Positions 7,579 to 16,184 of a DNA stretch of 64,000 nucleotides are shown in pieces; within the stretch, counting starts at the first letter, position 1, and each line of letters starts with the position of its first letter. Source of the DNA: Evansella halocellulosilytica (GTDB lineage: Bacteria > Bacillota > Bacilli > Bacillales > Salisediminibacteriaceae); contig NZ_NIST01000001.1 of the NCBI RefSeq assembly GCF_002335745.1, forward strand, positions 2,519,370-2,583,369. Reading direction: 5' to 3'. Both the position numbers and the translations under genes were made by a program. Under the pieces are notes generated by a model. That model worked only from the letters and a program-made list of their open reading frames with translations. It was not told the origin of the DNA and made no database searches.

Positions 7579-8718
7579 ATGAAACTGGCGGAAAGGTTGA
7601 TCAAAGAACAAGACGGCTATTGCGCATATTGCGACGAGAAAATCACGAAGGGGAAAATATATAATAACCGCGACCACGGCGTTATTTGCCGGTCATGTTA
7701 TTCGGAAATTGGCGTTGGTGAACGCGAGCTGCGAACGTTTGACGATCGTTTAATCGACATGATGAACGAAGGTTTAGACATATTCGTGGAATCTGTTCGG
7801 GCAAATAAAGAGAAATACCCGACTAAAGTTCGGAATAATGACACATTAGAAGATCGAGAGAATGTGTACTACACTTTGCGCGATGAAATGAGAGATTTAC
7901 TAAAAGAGTATCGTATCAAGACAGGTGTGCGTCCTAACGGCGATCGATTAGAAGAACTCGGTAAATTACTAGATATCCAGGCGCAAAGGGTCGAACATAA
8001 ACGGGCGACGGAGTTACAGCATTTATCACCGGAAGAGATTGCGGAATTAGAACGGGAGTTTACGGATATGCCGAGAATGGCCGAAAGCGTGCAGGATATG
8101 CAGGACAATTACTTAACGGCGTATGAGCGCGGGTTAATGACGGAGAAAGAATTAACGGAGGTACTGGCGAAATTTAAAGAGTGCGCTTATCGCTTTTGCT
8201 ATGCTGCGATAGATACACGGAAGGTACACGGCAATACTCGTCACTGTTGCGACCAGCATCGGGAAGCTGATAAGAACGCAAACAGACGTTACGAGAAAAC
8301 CGGTACATACTTACCGGATTACGCGTATAGATCAAAAATGGTGCGGACGGTTGAAGAAGATTACCGTAAGCACGAAACGGCATTTAACGACGACTTTATC
8401 GGAATGTATTCGAAGGACGAAGGTGAGGCAATCGCGCAACGTCCGGGCGGTAAGTTAGATACACGCGGAGAAAGACGTAAGGTTCGGGAGCGAATGACAC
8501 GCAACAGTCAAATACAGGAACAGCTTGAGAAATACGACGCATTTAAAGAGGGAGAAAATAACGAAATTTTTTCCGTAAATGTCGCTAGTGGCGCGAAGAT
8601 GTGGGGTAAACGACCGTATAAAGATAGGAACGTTAGTTCGGTATTTTTGACTCCGTCTTTTTTAGCGGCGGAGGTAATAAAAGAATGTAATAGTAATAAA
8701 AAGGAGGTCATGAAATGA
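7579..8718 (+). CDS. Zinc-finger-containing phage protein of unknown function
   Basis: The 379-residue protein has an N-terminal four-Cys zinc site (CAYCDEKI, then CRSCYSEI about 20 residues on). A second Cys/His cluster lies around residues 199-225 (CAYRFC, then CCDQH). The middle is a charged helical region. No enzymatic motif is recognised. GGGGGAGCACT precedes ATG 7579. It sits between the helicase and an XRE regulator with which it overlaps by four bases (ATGA), so the three form an operon. Confidence 0.6.
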   Translation: MKLAERLIKEQDGYCAYCDEKITKGKIYNNRDHGVICRSCYSEIGVGERELRTFDDRLIDMMNEGLDIFVESVRANKEKYPTKVRNNDTLEDRENVYYTLRDEMRDLLKEYRIKTGVRPNGDRLEELGKLLDIQAQRVEHKRATELQHLSPEEIAELEREFTDMPRMAESVQDMQDNYLTAYERGLMTEKELTEVLAKFKECAYRFCYAAIDTRKVHGNTRHCCDQHREADKNANRRYEKTGTYLPDYAYRSKMVRTVEEDYRKHETAFNDDFIGMYSKDEGEAIAQRPGGKLDTRGERRKVRERMTRNSQIQEQLEKYDAFKEGENNEIFSVNVASGAKMWGKRPYKDRNVSSVFLTPSFLAAEVIKECNSNKKEVMK

Positions 8719-8972
8719 ATTCTGAAACAGTGAAGGCGTTGAGGTATTATAAGGGGATGACACAGCAGCAACTTGCCGATGCAACTGGTTTTAGTCAATC
8801 ATTAATCGCTAACGTGGAAAGTGGAGTGAAGAATGTCTCGCCTAGATTGCGTCATGAGTTATTAAAATTGATTGGCGATGACATAGGTTTCTTTGACGCG
8901 CTCGAAAAAGAACGTCAATTATTATTTTTTATTCGTGATTTTGAAGAAACTCATGTTTTCCCAACTAAATAA
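8715..8972 (+). CDS. XRE-type regulator
   Basis: The 85-residue protein is a single XRE helix-turn-helix domain: LRYYKGMTQQQLADATGFSQ, then SLIANVESGVKNVSPRLRHELLKLI. A strong AAAAGGAGGTCATGAA site precedes ATG 8715, which overlaps the previous stop. It is the third regulator of this fold in element 1 and may control late genes. Confidence 0.8.
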   Translation: MNSETVKALRYYKGMTQQQLADATGFSQSLIANVESGVKNVSPRLRHELLKLIGDDIGFFDALEKERQLLFFIRDFEETHVFPTK

Positions 8973-9022
8973 TAACACACATAGAAAGTCAATGCAATAT
9001 TTAATTTTCGGGGGAGTTAATT

Positions 9023-9406
9023 ATGGGTTTAAAACAAGATTTTCAGAAACTGGCACGCGACCAGTGCGCCACCTACGACCGCGACGGCCTTTGCCTACTC
9101 GAGCGCGGAGGCTGCCGAACATGTTTATATTTTCGTGTTGATGTAGAGCTGCCGAGGTGCCCGTACTTTGAAAATAGCGTACTGCCCGGCGTCGATACAC
9201 TACACACGCGTTATTGGCGTTTATTCGACGCAGACGGTTCAGGTAAGTATTGCACCGAGCCAAATTGCTCGAACGTTTTTGAGCCGAACAGCAATGCGCA
9301 AAAGTATTGCGGAGAGTGTCGGGAACGTAGGCAAAAAGAACAAAGAAAACGCGAGAATCAACGGTACTATTTGAGGCGCAAAAGTAAGGGGGTAATCAGG
9401 GGGTAA
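9023..9406 (+). CDS. Cys-rich phage protein
   Basis: The 127-residue protein has two zinc-like clusters. An N-terminal one contains C-x6-7-C spacings and CRTC with PRCPYF. The C-terminal one, YCTEPNCSNVFEPNSNAQKY with CGEC after it, is followed by a very basic tail. The C-terminal cluster resembles the cysteine-rich VLP-type domain seen in Gram-positive phage and plasmid proteins. ATG 9023 has a GGGGGAG ribosome site. Function is unknown; nucleic-acid binding is likely from the basic tail. Confidence 0.6.
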   Translation: MGLKQDFQKLARDQCATYDRDGLCLLERGGCRTCLYFRVDVELPRCPYFENSVLPGVDTLHTRYWRLFDADGSGKYCTEPNCSNVFEPNSNAQKYCGECRERRQKEQRKRENQRYYLRRKSKGVIRG

Positions 9407-9537
9407 ACGGGCGAAAATCAGGCGTTTTTCGGCGTCTAGCGCTTGATTTTAGAAACGCCACCCTTTACCGAATATTAGAAGTCTTAAACGGAGAATAACG
9501 GGGTCTATTTACCCTTAATCAAACGAGAGGTGAGTGA
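9407..9537 (+). other. Intergenic hairpin
   Basis: AAAATCAGGCG near 9414-9424 pairs with GCGCTTGATTTT near 9440-9451. No T run directly follows it, so it is probably an RNA structure rather than a plain terminator. The next ribosome site, GAGAGGTGAG, comes after about 75 bases. Confidence 0.4.
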
Positions 9538-9951
9538 ATGGAATTCGGACAAAACGTATACCTCGAGGAAGTTTACCGAGGACACACCGGCAAACGTAGA
9601 CCAGTCACAGTATGGCCCGACGGTTCAATAACGGAAGTTGAACAGCGCGACTGGCCGCCAACTGTCGAGGGCTATCGTGCGAAACTGAAAGTCGCTGTCG
9701 AACATGTCGTGCCAGAAGTGGACGAGGAACTAGGCAAGCGACCGCCACATTATTGGTTAGCAAAAATCGCGATTGTTGACACGGTGACAAACGAGACAGT
9801 TTCGGAATTTGAACGTAATCTTTATCAAACTAGAAAAGTTGAGTCTGCGACAAGTCAAGCTAACCAAGCCGGAAAGCACCGGGCGTTTACTCTTGGCTAT
9901 CGTGAAGTTATTCCGCATCGCTCTGCGGAAGTGATTAAAAATGACCGATGA
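9538..9951 (+). CDS. 137-residue hypothetical phage protein
   Basis: ATG 9538 has a strong ribosome site (GAGAGGTGAGTGA). The first 50 residues are Arg- and Trp-rich (TGKRRPVTVWPDGSITEVEQ). No family is recognised. The stop at 9949-9951 is a TGA, after which the same frame stays open to 10275, so the original gene may have been longer. A second start, ATG 9941, overlaps the end in another frame. Confidence 0.55.
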   Translation: MEFGQNVYLEEVYRGHTGKRRPVTVWPDGSITEVEQRDWPPTVEGYRAKLKVAVEHVVPEVDEELGKRPPHYWLAKIAIVDTVTNETVSEFERNLYQTRKVESATSQANQAGKHRAFTLGYREVIPHRSAEVIKNDR

Positions 9952-10275
9952 AACGGTGAGCGGCTGGAGCCGTTTAAAGTTGGCTCGGTATTTTTAACGG
10001 GCGTCTCGTCGGGCTATGAAGCTATTACTGCGTTGCTAGCTCGGTGCTGCGATGAAGTAGGCGAGGGCAATAAGCTAATAGTTGCGAGGTCGACCGTTGA
10101 GCATTTCCGCAGAAAGAGCAAGGTAGAAAATAAAATAAACGTAATCAGTAAAAATCGAGGTATCACTTTTAAGGTGTTTTTTGATCGAAAAATGCCCGAG
10201 CCGATACAAAAAGAATGTATGTTGCTCGCTAATGACGCGCTCGATAGAAAAGAAACTATTTTCTCAGATATATAG
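9941..10275 (+). CDS. Split or frameshifted hypothetical gene
   Basis: The frame ending at 10273-10275 is open back to the TGA at 9949 but has no good start codon; TTG 10033 lacks a ribosome site. It encodes KVGSVFLTGVSSGYEA, then a basic stretch (RSTVEHFRRKSKVENK). Two routes could express it. One is readthrough or loss of the TGA from the upstream gene. The other is a -1 frameshift from ATG 9941 at the heptamer T-TTA-AAG (9973-9979), which is in the correct frame. A simple nonsense mutation is equally possible. No homology is recognised. Confidence 0.4.
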
Positions 10276-10278
10276 GAG

Positions 10279-10713
10279 GTGGAGATTATTAAGCAGTTAA
10301 TAATCGCAGACATACGAAAAATAGAAGATAAGCCGTTTCTCGTCGCGCAATACATCGACGAGGACGGTTTTTTAAGTGATAGTTTAATATTACCGCACGT
10401 AACGCAGCAAGGCACCGTTGAAAACTTGCGGGGACTTACCGAGGCTTATCCGGTCGACGTGTGGACGAGTTCACGCGAAATTTACAGTATATGTGTCGGC
10501 GCGCTCGGACTTAACGCGCAAATTAAGCACGACAGCGAAACGAGCTCGACCAAGCGACAAATTAACGAAGCGGACGAAATACTGCGCAGTATTTATCATA
10601 TCGAGCAGGTTGCAGGGCCGGAAGAGCTGCCGTTTTGGCGTCGTTGGTTCTCGGTGGGATTGCGTAAATTATTAAAAATAATCGAGGGGGAGAAATACGA
10701 AAATGGAATTTAA
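10279..10713 (+). CDS. 144-residue hypothetical phage protein
   Basis: The frame follows the previous stop directly. A strong GGAGGTGGAG lies at the start, so the listed GTG 10279 is inside the ribosome site and an ATT a few codons on may be the true start. The C-terminal part (LPFWRRWFSVGLRKLLKI) is amphipathic and basic. It overlaps the next gene by 11 bases. No family is recognised. Its position upstream of a tape measure gene hints at a structural or assembly role. Confidence 0.5.
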   Translation: MEIIKQLIIADIRKIEDKPFLVAQYIDEDGFLSDSLILPHVTQQGTVENLRGLTEAYPVDVWTSSREIYSICVGALGLNAQIKHDSETSSTKRQINEADEILRSIYHIEQVAGPEELPFWRRWFSVGLRKLLKIIEGEKYENGI

Positions 10714-11302
10714 ACAATTAGAGCAATATCGAAAAGATAAAGCGGAAAATCTTGCACGTCAAAAAGAGGTTAGCGAAAAGCTGAATGATACAAAGGAAAA
10801 GCTCGAGGCCAAGCGCGCCGAATACGAGCAACTCGTCAAAGCCGGCCTTGAGAGCGGAAAGACTGACGAAACGAAACTCGCCAAAGTCGACGCGCAAATT
10901 AACGATCTTATCAGCCAAGCTAAACGCTTTGAGACGGAACAACGATTATTGCCTAGCGTGACGCGAAAGGGGCTCACAAAAGACGAAGTACTGGCGGCGT
11001 GGAATGACGAGTTTAAGCCGGCATATTTCGAAAAGTATGTTGCGCCTCAGCTTGAAAAATTGCGCGAAGCAAAGCTCGAGTATGTACGGCAACTCGAGGC
11101 CTATAACGAGATTATTCGCGACTATGAAGGCAAGCGCGAAGAAGCGTATACAGAGATCGGCAACCTAACAAGCTTCGGCAACAGCCACGAATTCAAATTC
11201 TCAAAGCTTCATATCGACATGACCGATTATACGCTACGCGAATACGAAGTCGAAGAATTAAAAGCCGGCCGTTTGCCGGACCATTTGAAAGGGGCGCTGT
11301 AA
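10703..11302 (+). CDS. Coiled-coil phage protein
   Basis: The 199-residue protein is Lys/Glu-rich. It has a long predicted coiled coil over residues 1-90 (KEVSEKLNDTKEKLEAKRAE) and a second at about 115-155, with a short globular tail. Composition and place before the tape measure gene recall phage scaffold or assembly proteins, but no family is recognised. The next gene starts one base after the stop. Confidence 0.5.
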   Translation: MEFKQLEQYRKDKAENLARQKEVSEKLNDTKEKLEAKRAEYEQLVKAGLESGKTDETKLAKVDAQINDLISQAKRFETEQRLLPSVTRKGLTKDEVLAAWNDEFKPAYFEKYVAPQLEKLREAKLEYVRQLEAYNEIIRDYEGKREEAYTEIGNLTSFGNSHEFKFSKLHIDMTDYTLREYEVEELKAGRLPDHLKGAL

Positions 11303-11303
11303 T

Positions 11304-11747
11304 ATGAGCGGACTAATACTCGAAAGCCATGTTAACCAAGCGAAGGAGCAAACGCAAGGCAGCCCGGACAGAATTGCGCAATATCAAACGTTAAAAAATC
11401 GATACCGCGAGCAAAACGCCGACCTATTTGACGAGGATAACCCGTTGCCTGCCCGTCCTAGCGAGGACTATGTCGCGCAACTCAAAACAAAAGCGAACGA
11501 GTCCGACGACCCGAACGACATGCTACGTTATCAAGTCGTAAAAGGGCGCGCGGAAGCACAGGCGGAGCAGCAGTCGAAAGTCGAGTCGATTCCGGCTTTA
11601 TCGCAGGAATTAAGGCAACGAGTGCAAGCGGATAACATAAACGAAGTAGATTTGCGCAGGGCTGAGGAGTTAGCACGAGCGACAAACGACATTAAAGATA
11701 TTGCGCTATATCAAACGATCAAAGCGAAAATAAGAGCGCAGTCATAA
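11304..11747 (+). CDS. 147-residue hypothetical, helical, repeat-like protein
   Basis: The protein contains two related segments, ARPSEDYVAQLKTKANESDD with MLRYQVVKGR, and an ELARATNDIKDIALYQTIKAK segment near the end. An earlier IAQYQTLKNRYREQ resembles both. This indicates three copies of a helical Leu-Arg-Tyr-Gln unit. It abuts the coiled-coil gene at 10703 and is probably in its operon. Function is unknown. Confidence 0.5.
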   Translation: MSGLILESHVNQAKEQTQGSPDRIAQYQTLKNRYREQNADLFDEDNPLPARPSEDYVAQLKTKANESDDPNDMLRYQVVKGRAEAQAEQQSKVESIPALSQELRQRVQADNINEVDLRRAEELARATNDIKDIALYQTIKAKIRAQS

Positions 11748-11750
11748 TTT

Positions 11751-11842
11751 AACCGCGATGAAACAACGGCTCGGACATACCGTTGCGGAGCGCATGTCCC
11801 TCCTTTAACGCCTCGGCTAACCGCCGGGGCTATTTTATTTTA
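11751..11842 (+). terminator. Structured spacer ending in a terminator
   Basis: A first hairpin, CAACGG (11764-11769) with CCGTTG (11780-11785), is flanked by CGATGAA and CGGAG, as in the hairpin at 5297-5328. A second, GCCTCGGC with GCCGGGGC at about 11810-11831, is followed by a T-rich run and is a good terminator. A 16-codon frame from ATG 11758 overlaps the first hairpin. Confidence 0.65.
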
Positions 11843-11859
11843 ATCGAGAGGTGATCGGA

Positions 11860-12054
11860 ATGGTAAACGAACAAAATGCAGCCGAAGTATTTTCTGATAC
11901 TTGGAAATTAGAATTGTATTTGCGGCTAGTCGATAAGTTATCGACAAACGGCACGCTTTACGAGTGGATAAAAGAACACGGGCAGGATTACGTTACTAAT
12001 TTCTTGCTCGAGGCGGTAATAAACGAATCAAAAACAATGAGAGTCGTCCAGTAA
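11860..12054 (+). CDS. Small hypothetical protein before the tape measure gene
   Basis: The product has 64 residues. ATG 11860 is chosen because GAGAGGTGATCGG lies upstream. The protein is acidic and helical (NEQNAAEVFSDTWKLELYLR) with no recognised family. It lies 34 bases before the tape measure gene, the place where tail assembly chaperones are often found, but it shows no clear similarity to them. Confidence 0.5.
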   Translation: MVNEQNAAEVFSDTWKLELYLRLVDKLSTNGTLYEWIKEHGQDYVTNFLLEAVINESKTMRVVQ

Positions 12055-12088
12055 ATGGGCGGCCTTTTTATTTAGGAGGAGTTAAAGA

Positions 12089-15000
12089 ATGAATACACCA
12101 AATGCAGGTGAGATACGGGCCCGGCTTACATTAGAAATGGATAATTTTACCAAATCGATGAACGAGGCGAAACGCCACACCGAAGAAGCGAAAAAGAAGA
12201 CGCAAAGTTACACGAAATCGATCAAACAGGTTGAAAAAGGAGCGCTACTAATGAGCGGCGCCGTTGCGGGAGCTATCATGACTTCCGTAAGAGCAGCGGC
12301 AAACTTTGAGGAATCTCTCAGCCGTGTTGCGAGTGTGACCGGCGCGAGTACAGAGGAGCTTGAGAAGCTGGAAGCAACAGCGAGAGAGCTCGCCGCCTCA
12401 ACCGCCTTTAGTGCGCCGGAGGTATCCGAAAATTTTCTGAAATTGGGAATGGCTGGCTTCGATGTAAACGAGATTTTAGCCGCTACCCCTTCGATACTCA
12501 ACGCCGCGACCGCCTCGGCCACCGATTTAGGTACAACCGCCGATATCGTATCTAACGTTTTAAGCGGGTTTAATATGTCCGCCGAGGAAACAGACCGAGC
12601 CGTCGACGTTCTAGTATCGACTATCTCCAGCGCAAACACGGACTTGCCGCAACTTGGGCAAGCGCTCAGTTACATTGGGCCGGTCGCTGCGAGTCTTGGT
12701 TACGATATTGAAGAAGCGGCGGCAGCAGTCGGTGTATTAAGTGATAACGGGCTCGCCGGCAGCCGCGCGGGAACGACGTTACGTCAGACGATGTTATCGC
12801 TCGCCTCGCCTACGTCTGAAGCGGCCACTGAGATGGAAAAATATGGCATTAACCTACTCGACGCTAATGACGAAATGTTGCCGATGCCTGAAATCGTCGG
12901 AAATATAGCTGACGCCATGGACGGCATGACAGACGCGCAAAAAACGCAAGTTGCCCAGACTTTGGTCGGTACCCAAGCCGCTTCGGGCTTCCTTACGTTA
13001 ATTTCGCAAGGCGAGGACGCGCTTGCCGACTATACAGGTCAGTTGCGCGATAGTGAGGGCGCAGCGAGTGACATGGCGGCCATACAACAAGATAACCTTA
13101 ATGGCAGCTTCCGTGAATTTCAGTCGGCGATGGGCGAGTTAGGAATCGCAATTGGACAGGAGTATCTGCCGGCTGTAAGACGGATGATTGAAAGAGCCAC
13201 GGAGTTAACGAGGTGGTTTGGTGAGTTAAATCCTGCGACGGTTACGCTCGGACTTAACTTCGTCGGAGCATCGGCAGGGATTGCGTTAGCAGTAACCGCA
13301 GCCCTACGGTTAGCGACGGCTTTAAGGGGACTTATGATGCTCCACCCAGCCGGATGGCTTGTGTTAGGCCTATCGTTAGTCGGAGGAGGTATTTTTGCGC
13401 TAACTCAGCATATGAGGGATGGCCATGAGGTTAATACGGAGTATGCCGAGGGTTTACTAGATCAAGCGCAATCGCTCGAGGAAGTAACGGCGCGTTACGA
13501 TGAACTACGTCGTCAGTCCGGCTTAACAACGGATCAAATCGGCGACTTACTCGACATTCAAAAAAGAATGGAATCGGAAAGTGACCCGGAGGAATTGGCG
13601 AAGCTAGAAAAAGCATACGAGGATATTGCTGAAAAGTCGGGATTATCACGCGATGAAATCAGCGAATTACTCGAAGCTAATGACGCGATTATCGATCAGA
13701 CACCGTATGTTGAACAGACGTTTACTGATCGCGGTAATGCCGTGGTCGAATCGACTGACGCGGTAAATGACTATATTCAATCATTGCGTAACATGGCGTG
13801 GGAAGAGCTGCAAATCGAAAGGATAAAAGCGCTTGAAAATGAGGCTACCTTGCTGCGAGATAATCAAAAAATTCGTGAAGACATTGAACAAGTAGAGATT
13901 AGACTTGCGGAGATACAAGACGCCTACAATATGTCGGAAGAGGAACGGAAAGATCGCGTGCAAGAAATCCTCGCGTTAACAGCAGACCAAAATACTAGCG
14001 CCGAGGAAAGGCTGGAGCTTGAGCGCGAATTAGGCGCGTTAGATATAGTTAAACGTGGAGCGAGCGCACAATACCTTGAAGATTTGCAGGAACAAAGGAA
14101 AGAACTTGCTCAACAACTTGAAGATAATGAGGCGAAACTAGGGCAACTTGAAGAGGTTGACGATGCACTAGCAGGGATTTTATTACTCGAGCTCGGCATC
14201 AACGAAACCGGGAAAGAAGGCTTAGAAATTGCCGACGAAAAGCTTGAAAAACTTCGAGATGAAAAAGCCGAGGTAGAAGAACAAATCGCAAAAGAAGGCG
14301 ATAAACACGGCATTTTACAAATGCACGTTGATGAATTAAACGAACAAATCGGCAGGCACGAGTCCATAATCGGGCAGATCGAGGAAGAAACACGTCTCAG
14401 TTCGGAAGTTCTTAGCATTGAAGATGATCGAAACAGAAAAATCGACCAAATGAACGACCGCCTTGCCGACCAAGAACAGACGCAGCAAGACATTAATCGC
14501 GAAGCCGGCCGAATTAATGAAACAATAGCGGACGGCGTAACGGGTGCTCAAACGATGAATGACGAGTTGTCGCAGAGTATCGATAAACACGTCAACGTCA
14601 CGGACAACGGAACTATCGACGAAATTAACCGACGCGCATCTAATCCGGTCACGAAGGTTATTAATTTTCGCGAGCAGATGTCGAACGCAGTCCGGTCGCA
14701 TTTAACTCGCCACAACGGCGGACTAGTCGGACAGTACCGACCGGGCGATGGACCGGCGGGCACGTTGCATGGCGGGGGAATGCCGAGTCATTTCCTCGAT
14801 AGAATGCCGATGTTTAACGAAGTCGACGTGCGCTTGCTACGCAACGAAATGGTGCTCACGGAAGGGCAACAGGCGAATTTGTTCCGCGCGCTACAAGGCA
14901 GCGGGCAGGTGCAACAGGTCGATTCGGGGAACGGCGGCTATTCCTCGGAAATGTTGGCGGTATTACGAAGCATAGACCGTGGAATAGCCGGTGGTAAAGC

Positions 15001-15118
15001 CGTTAGCGTAGTTATGGACGGAGAAAAAGTCGGCCAAATGACGGAGCCTTACGTTAGCCGCGAGCAACACGACCGGCATGGTTTACAGAAAATATTCAAC
15101 GGAGATTGGGGGCGTTAA
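12089..15118 (+). CDS. Phage tail tape measure protein (TP901 type)
   Basis: The 1009-residue protein has an N-terminal region with TP901-type core features: VASVTGASTEELEKLEATAR, ASTAFSAPEVSENFLKLGMAG, and the AAAAVGVLSDNGLAGSRAGT segment at about residues 60-270. Two hydrophobic segments follow around 385-450. Long charged coiled coils fill about 450-830, and the C-terminal part is Gly-rich. In phages this protein sets tail length. A clear ribosome site (TAGGAGGAGTTAAAG) precedes ATG 12089. No tail tube, tail tip or baseplate genes accompany it, which is unusual. Confidence 0.85.
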   Translation: MNTPNAGEIRARLTLEMDNFTKSMNEAKRHTEEAKKKTQSYTKSIKQVEKGALLMSGAVAGAIMTSVRAAANFEESLSRVASVTGASTEELEKLEATARELAASTAFSAPEVSENFLKLGMAGFDVNEILAATPSILNAATASATDLGTTADIVSNVLSGFNMSAEETDRAVDVLVSTISSANTDLPQLGQALSYIGPVAASLGYDIEEAAAAVGVLSDNGLAGSRAGTTLRQTMLSLASPTSEAATEMEKYGINLLDANDEMLPMPEIVGNIADAMDGMTDAQKTQVAQTLVGTQAASGFLTLISQGEDALADYTGQLRDSEGAASDMAAIQQDNLNGSFREFQSAMGELGIAIGQEYLPAVRRMIERATELTRWFGELNPATVTLGLNFVGASAGIALAVTAALRLATALRGLMMLHPAGWLVLGLSLVGGGIFALTQHMRDGHEVNTEYAEGLLDQAQSLEEVTARYDELRRQSGLTTDQIGDLLDIQKRMESESDPEELAKLEKAYEDIAEKSGLSRDEISELLEANDAIIDQTPYVEQTFTDRGNAVVESTDAVNDYIQSLRNMAWEELQIERIKALENEATLLRDNQKIREDIEQVEIRLAEIQDAYNMSEEERKDRVQEILALTADQNTSAEERLELERELGALDIVKRGASAQYLEDLQEQRKELAQQLEDNEAKLGQLEEVDDALAGILLLELGINETGKEGLEIADEKLEKLRDEKAEVEEQIAKEGDKHGILQMHVDELNEQIGRHESIIGQIEEETRLSSEVLSIEDDRNRKIDQMNDRLADQEQTQQDINREAGRINETIADGVTGAQTMNDELSQSIDKHVNVTDNGTIDEINRRASNPVTKVINFREQMSNAVRSHLTRHNGGLVGQYRPGDGPAGTLHGGGMPSHFLDRMPMFNEVDVRLLRNEMVLTEGQQANLFRALQGSGQVQQVDSGNGGYSSEMLAVLRSIDRGIAGGKAVSVVMDGEKVGQMTEPYVSREQHDRHGLQKIFNGDWGR

Positions 15119-15119
15119 A

Positions 15120-15488
15120 ATGCGAAAATTAAACGAAAAGCAGTTGCAGGCAATCGAAATCTTATCGACGGTGCACGGCCTCGAGTACCAGGAAATCGCC
15201 GCAAAGCTGGGTGTAACTGACCGCACATTACGTAACTGGCGCAAAGATGGCGACTTTAACGACGAGCTCAAGCGGGCGATTGTGCGTAAGAGTGCCGACA
15301 TGTTGCCGGAGGTAATGGAGTCAATACCGGGGCATATTATAAACGACGGCAACGCGGCTATGTTCCGCACGTTCTTGCAGGCACACGGTATGTTGACGGA
15401 AAAGCACGAGGTAGAAGCCGTAGGTAGCCCGCAGGCCGACATAGGCGACATTAAAACGAAGGTTGCGCATTACCGCAAGGAACAGTAA
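15120..15488 (+). CDS. phBC6A51-type helix-turn-helix protein, small-terminase-like
   Basis: The 122-residue protein begins with an HTH of the type found in terminase small subunits of Bacillus phages (EYQEIAAKLGVTDRTLRNWR, residues about 20-40). A helical region with MLPEVMESIPGHIIND follows. The related phage family phBC6A51 binds DNA and may start DNA packaging. The start is ATG 15120, just after the tape measure stop, with GATTGGGGGCG upstream. No large terminase subunit follows, so packaging would need a helper, or the gene is a relic. Confidence 0.65.
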   Translation: MRKLNEKQLQAIEILSTVHGLEYQEIAAKLGVTDRTLRNWRKDGDFNDELKRAIVRKSADMLPEVMESIPGHIINDGNAAMFRTFLQAHGMLTEKHEVEAVGSPQADIGDIKTKVAHYRKEQ

Positions 15489-16184
15489 TATAGTTGCACG
15501 GGTGGTTACGATCATCCGTGTAAACCTACATAGATACGGAACAGACGACACCCCGGAAATAGGGTACGTACATATAAGAAGGAACTTGTATATACAACCG
15601 TCTTGAGCTTCCGTTAATTTCCGATAGAGCTACGTTTTAGCCCGTCCGTGCGTTGACACGTTACGAGGATACGGGCGGTTATAGCCCGCGACAGGGGCCT
15701 GCTGAACGCCCCTTGCCGAAACTCAGGGGGTTATAGGGCGATAGGGCGACACGGCTACACACGCATACATACGGATATGGGGCGGTATATCCTGCGACAC
15801 CCTGCCGGCGGGCGACCCCTCGAACGCTTTGAGGCGGATTTTATGCAACTTTTATGCAAAGTCGAGCGGAGAACAAACGTTGATTTAACGCGGTTTCTTC
15901 GATTGCATAAACGGAAATGATCGTTCGTAAATAACAAATCGCTTAATAACACGTCTTTCAGCGTTTTTTCAACGTAACAAAAGGACATTAAGTTACAGTC
16001 GTTATGCCTTCAAATGAATAAAAAACCACCGACCCCCAACGCCCCCTCAAATATTCCCTGCGCCTGATGCCCGCAAATTACGCACAAAAATTTTCATTTC
16101 GGAAATATTTTCCTTGCATACCGTAATCACTTCGTTATATACTCGGTGTAACATAACATATCGATAAGTTACGGAGGGGTAACG
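15489..16184 (+). other. 696-base non-coding region with inverted repeats
   Basis: No convincing gene is seen on either strand. The left half is G+C rich with repeated GGGCGG, GGTTATAGGGCGATAGGGCGA and related blocks. The right half is AT-rich with direct repeats of TTATGCAA (about 15840-15862). TTGCAT (16114-16119) and TATACT (16138-16143), 18 bases apart, form a promoter for the recombinase gene at 16185. GTAAC and GTTAC flank an ATATCGATA centre just after it, a possible operator. It could hold a replication origin. Confidence 0.4.

Noticed and set aside
13431-14701. Minus-strand frames opposite the tape measure gene
   Set aside because: They are Ser/Arg/Cys-rich shadows of the coiled-coil coding region with no start signals.
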